A stretch of 64,000 nt of DNA from Sphingosinicella microcystinivorans (GCF_027941835.1 NZ_CP116005.1:2619501-2683500); one strand, 5' to 3'; positions 45,150 to 56,806 are shown, numbered from the stretch's first letter. Notes: a model not told the origin generated them from the sequence alone. Program-made: numbers and translations.

Positions 45150-46014
45150 CGCTGTCCTGCTGCTGGCGGCCTGTGCGTCGCGAACGGCCGAAAACCTGCC
45201 CGTGGAGCCTGTTGCCGCGTTCGCTCCGACTCCGGCCCCGGCCTTTGCGTTCGGCGCCATCGAAGGCGTGCCGGAGCAGGCCGGCTTTGCGCGCGGGCTG
45301 GCGCCGCCCGGAACGCTGCGCCTGACGCTGGACGGCAAGGACGTGCCGGTTGCGGCGGACGGGGCGTTCTTCGTCGCCTTCCCGCGCGAGGCGTCGTCGT
45401 CGGTGCTGCTGCGCGCGGAAGGCGGCGATGGTGTGGCCGCCGAACACCGCCTCGATCTCCGCCCGCGCGTGTTCCCCGAAGACCGGCTGCCCGCACGTCT
45501 TCAGCGCCATACCGCCGATCCCGGTTTCGCCGCCCGCCGCGCGGAAGAGCTTGCGCGCATCGGCGCGGCACGGGGCGCGCCGAGCGGCGAATCCGGCTGG
45601 CGCGGCGGGTTCGTCCTGCCGGCCTCGGGACGCGTCAGCGGCGTGTTCGGATCGCAGCGTTTCTACGGCGACGAGCCGCAAAGCCCCCATTCCGGCCTCG
45701 ACATCGCGGCCCCGGTCGGCACGCCCGTGGTTGCGCCGGCGCCGGGCCGCGTCGTGCTCGCATCGCCGCCGCTCTTCAGCCTCGAAGGCAATCTCGTCAT
45801 CCTCGACCACGGGCAGGGACTCACCTCGTCGTTCCTGCACCTCGACCGGGTCGACGTGGCCGCCGGACAGGCGCTGCAAACCGGTGAAATCATTGGCGCT
45901 GTCGGCGCCACCGGACGCGCGACGGGCGCGCATCTGCACTGGGGCGTCATGTGGCAGGGCGTACGTTTCGATCCTGCCACATTGTTGTCACAGGTCTTGC
46001 CGGCCTGTTGTTGA
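45088..46014 (+). CDS. M23-family (LytM) metallopeptidase lipoprotein
   Basis: 308 aa. A basic N-terminus and lipobox (SSAVLLLAAC, Cys29) indicate a lipoprotein. The C-terminal M23 domain has PHSGLDIAAPVGTPVVAPAPGRVVLA and TGAHLHWGVMWQGVRFDP, so HxxxD and HxH zinc ligands are intact and it should cut peptidoglycan cross-links. ATG 45088 lies only 3 nt after AGGAGG; GTG 45097 (12-nt spacing) and ATG 45118 are alternatives. The long out-of-frame overlap with DUF2093 is unusual but both reading frames carry clear family matches. Confidence 0.87.
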   Translation: MSRVKPRRPAMPKCVRWAASSAVLLLAACASRTAENLPVEPVAAFAPTPAPAFAFGAIEGVPEQAGFARGLAPPGTLRLTLDGKDVPVAADGAFFVAFPREASSSVLLRAEGGDGVAAEHRLDLRPRVFPEDRLPARLQRHTADPGFAARRAEELARIGAARGAPSGESGWRGGFVLPASGRVSGVFGSQRFYGDEPQSPHSGLDIAAPVGTPVVAPAPGRVVLASPPLFSLEGNLVILDHGQGLTSSFLHLDRVDVAAGQALQTGEIIGAVGATGRATGAHLHWGVMWQGVRFDPATLLSQVLPACC

Positions 46015-46295
46015 ACAGTAATAAAATTACAATTTCTATGTCGATTTGGTTACCTCGCTGCACACACTGTTGCGGGATCATCACACCGCCAGTTTGAAGC
46101 GATCAGGTCCATTCTGACCAGCTTTACACTTCAGGAACATTTGAGGACAAACACGCTAGGTCCGCAATGGACTGCGCCAATACGTGTTTCGGCATCAGAA
46201 AGGGGCAGTGGTCGAAACAAGGCCAATCCTCACCGATGTAAAAATGCAACAGGTATCGGCGACAAAACTGGGATAAATTTTTAAAGGACTGGGAC

Positions 46296-49280
46296 GTGAA
46301 CAACGCGAAAATTTCGCTTTATCGTCGCGCGCTGTGTTCAAGCAGCGTGTTCGTCGCAGCGGCAATGATTGCCGCTCCGGCTCTTGCACAGGACGCGGCG
46401 TCTGCCGACGAAGCGGCAAGCGAAGAACTTATCATCGTCACCGGCTCGCGCATCGCATCGGCGAACGTGGGCACGGTCGCGCCTGTGCAGGTGGTGACCG
46501 AGGCGGCCATCGAGGCGACCGGTGCCGTGAACATCCAAGATGTGCTGCTCGACAATCCGGTTTTCGGTGCGCCGACGGTGTCGCGCACGAACTCGGCCTT
46601 CAACACCAGTTCGAGCGGTATGGCCACGGTTGACCTGCGCAATCTCGGCGTTGATCGTACGCTCATTCTCGTGAACGGCCGCCGCATGGTCTCCGGTATT
46701 CCGGGCAGCGCCGCCGTCGATCTGAATGCCATCCCGACGCCGATGATCGAGCGGGTCGAGGTTCTCACCAGCGGCAGTGCTTCGGCCATTTACGGCTCCG
46801 ATGCTGTTGCGGGCGTGGTGAACTTCATCACGAAGCAGAACTTCGAGGGTCTGGAACTTTCCGCCCAGAGCGGAATCACCGAGGAAGGCGACAGTTTCAC
46901 GCTCGATACCTCGGCGACACTCGGCAGCAACTTCGGCGATGGCCGGGGTAATTTCATGCTCCACTTCGGTTATTCGAAGCAGGGCGCGGCATGGAAGAAG
47001 AATCACCGCACCGAATGGGGTCCTTCGGACGTCGACAATATTTCGGCCGTGTTCTTCGGCGGTGATGCGTTCGACGCGGTTACGCCGTTTTTGTCGAGCT
47101 ATTCGCCAACCGGCACCTACTTCACCGACAACTTCGCCTGGACATACGATGCAAGCGGTGCTTTGCGTCCGTGTACCTCGACGAATGGCGGCGTTGCGCC
47201 GCAGTCTTGCGGTGCGTTTGCCGGTCAGCCGATCGGGCCCGATGGCTTCAATCGTACCGGCTATCGCTATCTCGCGGTTCCGACCGAGCGTTACGTGATC
47301 GCGGCGAATGCGCACTACGAAATCAACGACAACATGACGGCCTTCTTCGAAGGCACGTTCACCAGCACCAATGCGAAGTCGATCATCGAGCCGTTCCCCT
47401 GGGATACGGACACGTCCGGCAAGCAGTATGCGAACGGCCAGATGCCGATCGAGACGCTGTACAACGGCACGATCTATCGCAACCCGTTCGTGCCCGACGC
47501 GATTTACAACGATGCCTCGGACACCGATGAGGACGGGCTTCGCGATATCTTCGTATCGAAGCGGCTTTTCGACTTCGGTAACCGCACTGCGGATGCGACG
47601 CGCCAGACGTTCCGTCTCGTCGGCGGCTTGCGCGGCGATATCAGCGACAGGTGGTCGTATGAGGCGTTCGCCAATTACGGGCAGACCGACATCAGGCAGT
47701 CCGGCAACGGCCAGATCAATGTCGTGAACTTCCGTCTGTCGCAGCAGATCATTCCGGACGGCAACGGCGGATACGTGTGCGCTGATCCCAATGCCGTGGC
47801 GAACGGGTGCGTGCCCGCGAACGTCTTCGGGCTCGGTTCGCTCGCGGATGCGGTGGACTATCTCGAAGCGCCGTCGCATTACATGGCCGTGCTGAAGCAG
47901 ACGCAGGTCGGCGCCAACATTTCGGGACGTCTGTTCTCGATCTCCGGCGTGGACGACGTTGCCGTCACGGTCGGCGCCGAGTATCGCCGCGAAGCTTCGG
48001 CAAGCGAATGGGATGCGCTGCAAACGGCGGGTCTTAACGGCGGTAACGCGCTTCCGCCGACACGCGGCAAGTTCGACCTTTACGAGTTCTACGGCGAGAC
48101 CCTGATACCGCTGGTCCAGCAGTCGTTCGTCCATGACCTCTCGGTTCGCGGTGCGGTTCGTTATTCGGACTACAGCTCCGTCGGCAAGACTTTCAGCTGG
48201 AATGCCGGTGCGGAATTCGCTCCGATTCAGGACATCCGTTTCCGCGTGATGTATGCGCAGACCGTGCGTGCGCCGAATATCGTGGAATTGTTCGAAGGTC
48301 TCAGCCAGGACTTTCCGGCGCTCAACGATCCCTGCGAAGGTATCGGGGCGACCGGCGGCGGCACCCTCGGCGACAACTGCCGCGCAGCGCCGGGCGTGCT
48401 CACGAACATTACGGCCAACGGCACGTTCACGGTATCGCAGGCCGACCGTCAGGGCGTCACCAGCTATGCCGGCGGCAACCCGAACCTTCAGGAAGAAAAG
48501 GGCAAGACGCTGACGGCAGGCGTGGTGATCAACCCGCGTTCGATCGATGCGCTGCGTAACCTGACGATCACCGCGGACTATTTCCGTGTCCGCGTCAAGG
48601 ACGCCATCGTCGATACGCCGCTGCAATTCATCCTCGACCAGTGCTACCGTGAAAGCGTGTCGGACTATTGCGACTTCGTCGTTCGTCGTCCGGCCGCGCA
48701 GGGCCAGAACCTTGCCGGTTCGCTCGACGAGGTGAACACGGGACGTTCGAACAGCGGCGGTTACTACACGTCCGGTCTCGACTTCACGTTGAACTATCGC
48801 CAGAATCTGCGTGTCGGAGGCGCCGACCTGAACTGGATGTTCAATGCCGCCTATACGCACCTGCTGAAGGGTTATGTCATTCCGCTGCCGGGCAGCGCGA
48901 AGGACTCCTTCGCCGGCGAGGTTGGTGCGTCGCGTGACCGCTTCGTCATCAACACGAGCCTTGGCACGGAATCGACGAAGTTCAGCCTTACCGGTACGTA
49001 TATCGGGGCGGCTTATTTCGACGACCAGTTCACCGGCGAAAAGGCCGGGAGCGCTGGCGCCAAGCCGTATCGCCTGCATCCGGAATTCTATCTGGACGCG
49101 CAGGCGCGCTTCAGCGTCACGGAGCGCGCCGAGTTTTACATCGGTGTCGACAACGTGCTGAACAACAACCCGATCTTCTTCGGCGGCACGCCCGATGCAA
49201 CGGTGGGTCAGGACTCCGAGACCGGTGTCTACAATCCGCTCGGCCGCAGCTATTACGCGGGGATCAAGGTTAAACTCTAG
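46296..49280 (+). CDS. TonB-dependent outer-membrane receptor
   Basis: 994 aa with a signal peptide (SSVFVAAAMIAAPALAQ). A TonB-box-like EELIIVTGSRI, a plug domain (TVDLRNLGVDRTLILVNGRR, SGSASAIYGSDAVAGVVNFIT) and a 22-strand-type barrel ending SYYAGIKVKL follow. Such sphingomonad receptors import siderophores, vitamin B12, plant glycans or peptides; the substrate is not evident. The start is GTG 46296 behind AAAGGACTGGGAC. The 281-bp spacer upstream (46015-46295) is AT-richer and holds no gene or Fur-like site. Codons end in T/A more often than in neighbours (for example GTTCGT, GGTTAT), and a strong terminator follows. Confidence 0.93.
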   Translation: MNNAKISLYRRALCSSSVFVAAAMIAAPALAQDAASADEAASEELIIVTGSRIASANVGTVAPVQVVTEAAIEATGAVNIQDVLLDNPVFGAPTVSRTNSAFNTSSSGMATVDLRNLGVDRTLILVNGRRMVSGIPGSAAVDLNAIPTPMIERVEVLTSGSASAIYGSDAVAGVVNFITKQNFEGLELSAQSGITEEGDSFTLDTSATLGSNFGDGRGNFMLHFGYSKQGAAWKKNHRTEWGPSDVDNISAVFFGGDAFDAVTPFLSSYSPTGTYFTDNFAWTYDASGALRPCTSTNGGVAPQSCGAFAGQPIGPDGFNRTGYRYLAVPTERYVIAANAHYEINDNMTAFFEGTFTSTNAKSIIEPFPWDTDTSGKQYANGQMPIETLYNGTIYRNPFVPDAIYNDASDTDEDGLRDIFVSKRLFDFGNRTADATRQTFRLVGGLRGDISDRWSYEAFANYGQTDIRQSGNGQINVVNFRLSQQIIPDGNGGYVCADPNAVANGCVPANVFGLGSLADAVDYLEAPSHYMAVLKQTQVGANISGRLFSISGVDDVAVTVGAEYRREASASEWDALQTAGLNGGNALPPTRGKFDLYEFYGETLIPLVQQSFVHDLSVRGAVRYSDYSSVGKTFSWNAGAEFAPIQDIRFRVMYAQTVRAPNIVELFEGLSQDFPALNDPCEGIGATGGGTLGDNCRAAPGVLTNITANGTFTVSQADRQGVTSYAGGNPNLQEEKGKTLTAGVVINPRSIDALRNLTITADYFRVRVKDAIVDTPLQFILDQCYRESVSDYCDFVVRRPAAQGQNLAGSLDEVNTGRSNSGGYYTSGLDFTLNYRQNLRVGGADLNWMFNAAYTHLLKGYVIPLPGSAKDSFAGEVGASRDRFVINTSLGTESTKFSLTGTYIGAAYFDDQFTGEKAGSAGAKPYRLHPEFYLDAQARFSVTERAEFYIGVDNVLNNNPIFFGGTPDATVGQDSETGVYNPLGRSYYAGIKVKL

Positions 49281-49304
49281 GCTTCGGTCCTCGGGTAAAA
49301 ACGT

Positions 49305-49333
49305 GGGGCGGTTCTTCGGAACCGCCCCTTTTT
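49305..49333. terminator. Intrinsic terminator between the TonB receptor and clpB
   Basis: GGGGCGGTTC-TTCG-GAACCGCCCC is a perfect 10-bp stem with a UUCG tetraloop and a following T5 run. AAAAA upstream gives a weaker U-run on the minus strand, so it can end both convergent transcripts. Confidence 0.92.
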
Positions 49334-49334
49334 G

Positions 49335-51911
<2,577 letters not shown>

Positions 51912-51954
51912 AGCGTTTACATCCCCCTGTGCGGGCAATCATGGAGTGAGCGCG

Positions 51955-51982
51955 ATATGGTGTTGCAGTTTTGCAACGCAAG
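51955..51982 (-). promoter_or_regulatory. Sigma32-type promoter for clpB
   Basis: On the minus strand CTTGCG, a 14-nt spacer and CACCATAT (7 of 8 to CCCCATNT) fit a sigma32 (RpoH) promoter. Just upstream is a 10-bp hairpin (51984-51993 with 52001-52010). Heat-shock control is expected for clpB. Confidence 0.65.
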
Positions 51983-52065
51983 CGCCCGGCACAAGTTTTT
52001 TGCACCGGGCCTCGCACGCTTACCATGACTCCGATCAAACGGAGCGGATGCTCGTGTTCGTTGTC

Positions 52066-52110
52066 GCATCGCTTTTACGGAAAACCGGTTCCCACTTTTC
52101 CGAGCGATGC
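52066..52110. repeat. Alphaproteobacterial AGTGGGAACCGG palindromic repeat
   Basis: GCATCGCT/AGCGATGC (8 bp) and CGGAAAA/TTTTCCG (7 bp) nest around CCGGTTCCCAC. The minus-strand reading GGAAAAGTGGGAACCGG is a very common dispersed intergenic repeat in alphaproteobacteria. It lies 1 nt past the stop of the serine hydrolase-VanX gene and may also terminate that transcript before clpB. Confidence 0.75.
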
Positions 52111-52111
52111 T

Positions 52112-54445
52112 TTAACGGCGCTTGCGGCCCTCCAGTTCCTCGAAGGTCTTGTTGCCGATGGGGTAGTCCCGCCAGTTGCCGTAGTCGAAGTGCCACCATT
52201 CTTCCGCGTACACGTCGAAGCCTTCGGCTTCCATCGCGCCGCGCAGCAGTTCGCGATACCAGCGCTGGCGGTCGGTGCCGCCGACGAAGTTGGAGTAGGA
52301 GCGGGGCGAGGTCTCGTCGTAGCGACCAGTCGTCTCGATCGGCTCGCCGGTGGCAAGGTCGAACATGGTGAGGTCGACGGCCGCGCCGCGGTTGTGGCGC
52401 GATCCCTCGGCGGGATTGGCGACGAACATGCGGTTCTCCGGCGCGGTCGCGTCCCAGAACATCCTGGTGACGAACCACGGGCGATAGCCGTCGTGGATCA
52501 GCAGGCCGTAGCCGCGCTTCCGCAGCGCCTGGTTGGCGCGCGCCACCGCCTCGGCGGCGGGCCGCTGCAGATAGGCGCGGGCGCTTTCATAGAGCGGAAT
52601 GCCCATGAAGTTGTTGGTGCCCGCATAGCGGACGTCGAGGCGGATCGTCGGGTCGGCCTTCGCGATCGGGTAAAGGTCGCTCGGCTTCGCCGACGGCGCC
52701 TCCGCGGGGGGCGTGGCCGCAAGCGCGTCGGCGCGGAGTTTGGCTGCATTGGCGCTGACGCCCGCGCGCGTCTTCGCTTCCGCCTCCGCGCCGAAATCGC
52801 GGCGGGGGAAGCGGATGCCGCCGAGGCTCGCGGCCGTCACCTCGCCTGCCGCATCGCGCTCGAAGCTGAGCGATTCAAGCGGATAGAGGCCGCGATCCGT
52901 AGGGAAGGCGTAGCGGTCGGCAGCAATGCGCGTCAGCGGCGAATGTTCGGTCCATTCAACCCACGCGAACGGCTGTCCGTCCCGCTCGTAGATGCGGAGC
53001 ACATTATGCTCCCAGCCGTAGTCGCCGATGAGCGCGGCGAGCTCGGCTTCGGGAAACGGCGGCTTGGGCATCTCGCCGCGCGTGTAGCGGACACCGCCGA
53101 CCTCGATCCACGATGCGTCGTCGGCGATGGCGAGCCTGTCGAACCGGGTCTGCGCGTCCTCGACGATGAAGCCCGCGGCGGTGCGGCGGATGTCGCCGAC
53201 CAGCTCCGGGGCGTCGATCACGAGGCGGCCGTTGTAGATGCGCGTGCTGACGCTCTGCCCGCCGTTCGTGAACCAGCCCGAAAGCCGCTTCGCCTCCGCG
53301 CCCGTGACGGGTTCAGCTTTTGCAAATACGGGGGGCTCTGCGCCTGCTTTCAGCGCCACCACCGTGCGCAGCGCGTAATCGGCAAGCTTGTTGGTGATCG
53401 GGTTCGAGGCATCGACCGTTGTGAATGCGACGACGCCGAGGCCCTCTTCCGGCATGACGAGCAACTGGGTGGAATGACCGTAGATCGCGCCGCCGTGCCC
53501 GACGACGCGCTTGCCGTCCATGTCGGCCACGACGAAGCCGAGGCCGAAGATGTGTGCGCTCGAATCCGGGTACTGGCGCTTCCACATCGTGTCGAGCGAG
53601 CCGGCTTTCAGCAGGCGGCCGTTCGGGATCGCGCCCTTGTTCAGCAGCGCCTGCGCGAAGCGCCCGAGGTCGCCGGCGGTCGTGAACAGGCTCCCGGCGG
53701 CGGGCATACCGAGTTCGATCGGCGGCGCGGCGACGCGCGGCCCGTCGAAGGCCGCCATCTCGCTGTAGGCGATACGCCCGGTGAACGGCGCGGCGGTGAG
53801 GCCGCTCGACGTCATGCCGAGCGGGTCCAGCACGAGGCTGTGCAGGGCTTTCTCGAAGGGAAGGCCGGTGACGCGCGCGACGACCTCGCCGACGACCGCG
53901 ATCCCGGCGTTCGAATATTTGGTGACGGTGCCGGGCGCGGCGACGAGCGTCGTTCTGTTGAGGCTCAGGACGGTGTCGGCCTGTCCCTTGGGCGCGATGT
54001 CGAAATAGTTGCCGCGCGGGGATTCACGCACCAGCCCGCTGCGGTGCGTCATCAGCTGGCGCAGCGTGATCTCGCCGCCGAACGGGTTCCGGGGCCGGAA
54101 GTCCGGCAGGTAGGTACGGACCGGCGCATCGAGATCGAGCTTGCCCTGCTCGACGAGCTTCATCACCGCGACGTCGGTGAAAAGCTTGCTGACCGAACCC
54201 GCGCGATAGACCGTATCGGGTGTCGCGGCCACCTTGCCGTCCGCATCCGCCTTGCCCCATGCGCCCGACCAGCGCACGCCTTCCGGGCCGATGATCGCAA
54301 CGGCGATCGAGGGGATCCGCTTCTCGCGGATTTCCCACTGCGCGGCGTCGGCGATCAGCGCGGCCGCGCGGTCGAGGGCAGGGTCCTGCGCCAGCGCGGC
54401 GCCGGGCGCCAGAAGCACGATCACCCATGCCAGCAGTCTCTTCAT
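52112..54445 (-). CDS. Serine beta-lactamase-like hydrolase fused to a VanX-type D-Ala-D-Ala dipeptidase
   Basis: 777 aa with a signal peptide (LLAWVIVLLAPGAALAQ), so periplasmic. N-terminal class C beta-lactamase/DD-peptidase domain: Ser84-x-x-Lys87 (AGSVSKLF), Tyr177-Ser-Asn (KYSNAG), His317-Gly-Gly. A middle domain follows, then a C-terminal M15D (VanX/DdpX) domain with zinc ligands His684 and Asp691 (SRHNRGAAVDLT) and catalytic Glu749 with zinc ligand His752 (EWWHFDY). Spacing matches VanX (H116, D123, E181, H184). One chain may thus cut D-Ala-containing peptides and then D-Ala-D-Ala. Upstream neighbours are a D-amino-acid enzyme and a beta-lactamase-like gene on the same strand. Confidence 0.88.
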   Translation of the reverse strand: MKRLLAWVIVLLAPGAALAQDPALDRAAALIADAAQWEIREKRIPSIAVAIIGPEGVRWSGAWGKADADGKVAATPDTVYRAGSVSKLFTDVAVMKLVEQGKLDLDAPVRTYLPDFRPRNPFGGEITLRQLMTHRSGLVRESPRGNYFDIAPKGQADTVLSLNRTTLVAAPGTVTKYSNAGIAVVGEVVARVTGLPFEKALHSLVLDPLGMTSSGLTAAPFTGRIAYSEMAAFDGPRVAAPPIELGMPAAGSLFTTAGDLGRFAQALLNKGAIPNGRLLKAGSLDTMWKRQYPDSSAHIFGLGFVVADMDGKRVVGHGGAIYGHSTQLLVMPEEGLGVVAFTTVDASNPITNKLADYALRTVVALKAGAEPPVFAKAEPVTGAEAKRLSGWFTNGGQSVSTRIYNGRLVIDAPELVGDIRRTAAGFIVEDAQTRFDRLAIADDASWIEVGGVRYTRGEMPKPPFPEAELAALIGDYGWEHNVLRIYERDGQPFAWVEWTEHSPLTRIAADRYAFPTDRGLYPLESLSFERDAAGEVTAASLGGIRFPRRDFGAEAEAKTRAGVSANAAKLRADALAATPPAEAPSAKPSDLYPIAKADPTIRLDVRYAGTNNFMGIPLYESARAYLQRPAAEAVARANQALRKRGYGLLIHDGYRPWFVTRMFWDATAPENRMFVANPAEGSRHNRGAAVDLTMFDLATGEPIETTGRYDETSPRSYSNFVGGTDRQRWYRELLRGAMEAEGFDVYAEEWWHFDYGNWRDYPIGNKTFEELEGRKRR

Positions 54446-54482
54446 TGCAATCCCTCCATCCCCGCGAGCCTGTTCCGGCGGC

Positions 54483-55769
54483 TCAGAAATATGTCCTGAC
54501 CGATCCCGTCACGACCAGCGCATCGTCGACGATATAGAGCAGCTTCCATTTGTCGAACGTCGTGCACGGATGCGAAATGCCGAGGCCGATCAGGTCGCCC
54601 GGCTGCAAGGGCGACTCCGCCGGAACGTCGAGGTAGGCGTGCTGGTCGTCGAGCCGCACGACGCGGTGCGTGTCGCCGAGCGGCAGCGTCGCCGCACCCG
54701 GTCCGGGCCGCGCCCACGCGAGCGGCGTGGGGCGGGCGACGTCCTCGCCGATGTCGCGCTTGCCGAGACCCGCGATCACCCGCGTCGGCTCGGGCCGCGA
54801 ATGGACATAGGCCCACACCTCCAGCGCCGGGCGCAGGCCCTCGCCGAGGCTCGCCGCGATCGGCGAGCGGGCTTCGAGCTGGTCGACGAGCTGCCTGTAG
54901 AAATGGCTGTCGTGGACGAGGTAGCAGCCGCTGCGCAGCAGCACGAGAAACGGCCGCTCCTTCCGCGCCGCCCCGAACGTCCCGGCGACGCGGTCGAACA
55001 GCGCGGAGCCGCCCGCGGACAGCATCGGCTCGCCCGCGAAGAGGCCGGCGTCGTGGCAATGTTCGGCGAGGCGGACGATGCGTTCCAGCAGGGCATCGAC
55101 CTTCGCGTCGCGTTCGGCGGCTTCGAGGCCCTGAACGATGCCCTCGAACGCCTCGATGCCGCGCAGGCACACATGCGGCGAGGCGGCGATCCGCTCGGCC
55201 GCCGCCAGCGCCTCGGCATCGTCGCGGAAGCCCGTGCGGCCGCCGGGGAGGCCGAGCTCGATCAGCACCTGAAGCCGCCTGCCGGGCAGCGTCGCCGCCA
55301 GCCCCGTTTCGAGCAGGTCGATCGCGCGCATCGAGTCGACGAGGCAGTAGAAATCGAAATCGGGATCGGCGCGCAGTTCGCCCGCGACGTAGGCGATGTT
55401 CTCGCGTCCGACGAGCTGGTTCGCCATGAAGATCCGGCCGATGCCGAAGGCGCGGTAGGCGCGCACGTGACCGGCGGTCGCGGCGGTGATCCCCCACGCG
55501 CCGTCCGCCATCTGCATGGCGAAGAGTTCGGGGCTCATGGTCGTCTTGCCGTGCGGCGCGATGTGCGTGCCGGTGCGTTCGGTGAAGCGCTGCATCCAGC
55601 GGCTGTTGTGCTGAAGCGCCGAGCGGCGCAGCACCGCCGCCGGCAGCATCAGGTCCTCGTTCAGCACCGAAAGCCCGGCCCCGGCGAGCGCCGCCGCATC
55701 GCCGCGCCACGCGGCGGGCAGGCCCTTGATCCGCCAATCGAGCTGTTCGGGCGGCAGGTTTATCGTCAT
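54483..55769 (-). CDS. D-serine dehydratase-like / DSD1-family PLP enzyme
   Basis: 428 aa, fold type III PLP enzyme (alanine racemase N-terminal fold), likely to act on D-amino acids by deamination or aldol cleavage. Lys75 in HIAPHGKTTMSPE is the PLP lysine. The C-terminal HPCTTFDKW holds His400 and Cys402, corresponding to the His-x-Cys zinc pair of eukaryotic-type D-serine dehydratase and D-threonine aldolase. No signal peptide, so cytoplasmic. Same strand as the beta-lactamase-like gene (32-nt gap) and the serine hydrolase-VanX gene (37-nt gap), so probably one operon. Confidence 0.86.
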   Translation of the reverse strand: MTINLPPEQLDWRIKGLPAAWRGDAAALAGAGLSVLNEDLMLPAAVLRRSALQHNSRWMQRFTERTGTHIAPHGKTTMSPELFAMQMADGAWGITAATAGHVRAYRAFGIGRIFMANQLVGRENIAYVAGELRADPDFDFYCLVDSMRAIDLLETGLAATLPGRRLQVLIELGLPGGRTGFRDDAEALAAAERIAASPHVCLRGIEAFEGIVQGLEAAERDAKVDALLERIVRLAEHCHDAGLFAGEPMLSAGGSALFDRVAGTFGAARKERPFLVLLRSGCYLVHDSHFYRQLVDQLEARSPIAASLGEGLRPALEVWAYVHSRPEPTRVIAGLGKRDIGEDVARPTPLAWARPGPGAATLPLGDTHRVVRLDDQHAYLDVPAESPLQPGDLIGLGISHPCTTFDKWKLLYIVDDALVVTGSVRTYF

Positions 55770-55801
55770 TCTACGGCTCTTTCCCCCAAGGATTCTGCTG
55801 G

Positions 55802-56806
55802 TCAGTTGACGGTGAGGAAGTGGTCGTAGGCGACGCGGGCGATGTCCGCGATCACCTTGTCCTGCGTGGCGGTGCCCTTGGTGTCGCCCTTCACGAACAC
55901 GGCGATGGCGAACTGGCGGCCGCCTGGAAGCGTGACGATGCCGACGTCGTTCGCGACCGACGACAGCGTGCCGGTCTTGTGCGCGACGACCGTGTCGGAC
56001 GGCAGCAGCCCCTTCAGCCGCTTCTCGCCGGTGCGGCAGCGCTCCATGATCCCGATCAGCGTCCCGGTGCTCTTCGCGCTCATCGCCTTGCCGGAATGAA
56101 TGCGGAGCAGCAGCTGCACCATGGCTTCCGGCGTGGAGGCGTCACGCGGATCGGCATTGAACGGCACGTTCGGGCCGCGGTCGCGCAGCGCCGGATCGGC
56201 CTTGTAGGCGGCCTCGACATTCTCCTTGAACGTGGGGAGGCTGGGGTTCTCGATACCCATGGCGCGGTAGATGAGGTGGGCGGTGTCGCTGTCGACCCGC
56301 TGTCCGCTGATGCCCTGCGCGCGCAGCCATGCGGTGACGGCGGCAGGGCCGCCCGCGAGCTGGACGAGCACGTCGGTCGAGGTGTTGTCGCTCTGGGTGA
56401 GCATGAACTCGAGGAGGTTGTAGACGGAAAGCGCGATGCCGGGGTGCGGGGTCTGGATCGCCATGCCGTAGGAGCCGACCAGCAGCTTGGGATCGACCGT
56501 CACCATCTGCTCGAGCGTCAGTTCGCCCTTGTCGATCCGCTCGAAGATCTTGCCGGCGACGGCGATCTTGAACGTGCTCGCCATCGGGAAGGTGGTGCCG
56601 GCGTTCAGCGTCGCCATCGCCTTGCCGTCCCCCGCCTGCACGGCGACGCCGACCGTGCCGTCGGTCTGCTCGGCGAAGAGCTTGAAGGCGTCCGAAAGGC
56701 GGCTTTCGGCGGTCGCCGCGGCGGGCGCGGCCAGAACCGGCGCTGCCACCGGGGCGGACGCCAGCAGGACGGCGGAGAAGAAGGCCACGAGGGAAGCGCG
56801 TCGCAT
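55802..56806 (-). CDS. Class A beta-lactamase-like serine hydrolase lacking a recognisable Glu166
   Basis: 334 aa with signal peptide (LVAFFSAVLLASAPVAAPVLA). Class A motifs present: Ser77-x-x-Lys80 (MASTFK), Ser139-Asp-Asn (QSDN), Lys277-Thr-Gly (AHKTGT). The omega loop is different. RVDSDTAHLI stands where classical enzymes have RxxxxEPELN, so Glu166 aligns with Thr175 and Asn170 with Ile, and about 34 extra residues separate it from DPRDASTP. It could be an unusual lactamase or a DD-peptidase-like hydrolase. First gene of the leftward operon, divergent from the XRE-cupin regulator. Confidence 0.85.
   Translation of the reverse strand: MRRASLVAFFSAVLLASAPVAAPVLAAPAAATAESRLSDAFKLFAEQTDGTVGVAVQAGDGKAMATLNAGTTFPMASTFKIAVAGKIFERIDKGELTLEQMVTVDPKLLVGSYGMAIQTPHPGIALSVYNLLEFMLTQSDNTSTDVLVQLAGGPAAVTAWLRAQGISGQRVDSDTAHLIYRAMGIENPSLPTFKENVEAAYKADPALRDRGPNVPFNADPRDASTPEAMVQLLLRIHSGKAMSAKSTGTLIGIMERCRTGEKRLKGLLPSDTVVAHKTGTLSSVANDVGIVTLPGGRQFAIAVFVKGDTKGTATQDKVIADIARVAYDHFLTVN

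Noticed and set aside
46015-46295. Fur box or riboswitch upstream of the TonB-dependent receptor
   Set aside because: No GAGAAT/TTGCrAA-type palindrome and no conserved riboswitch core could be found by eye.
46338-49079. Minus-strand open frame of about 910 codons opposite the TonB-dependent receptor
   Set aside because: Opposite strand of a clear receptor; amino-acid composition is artificial.
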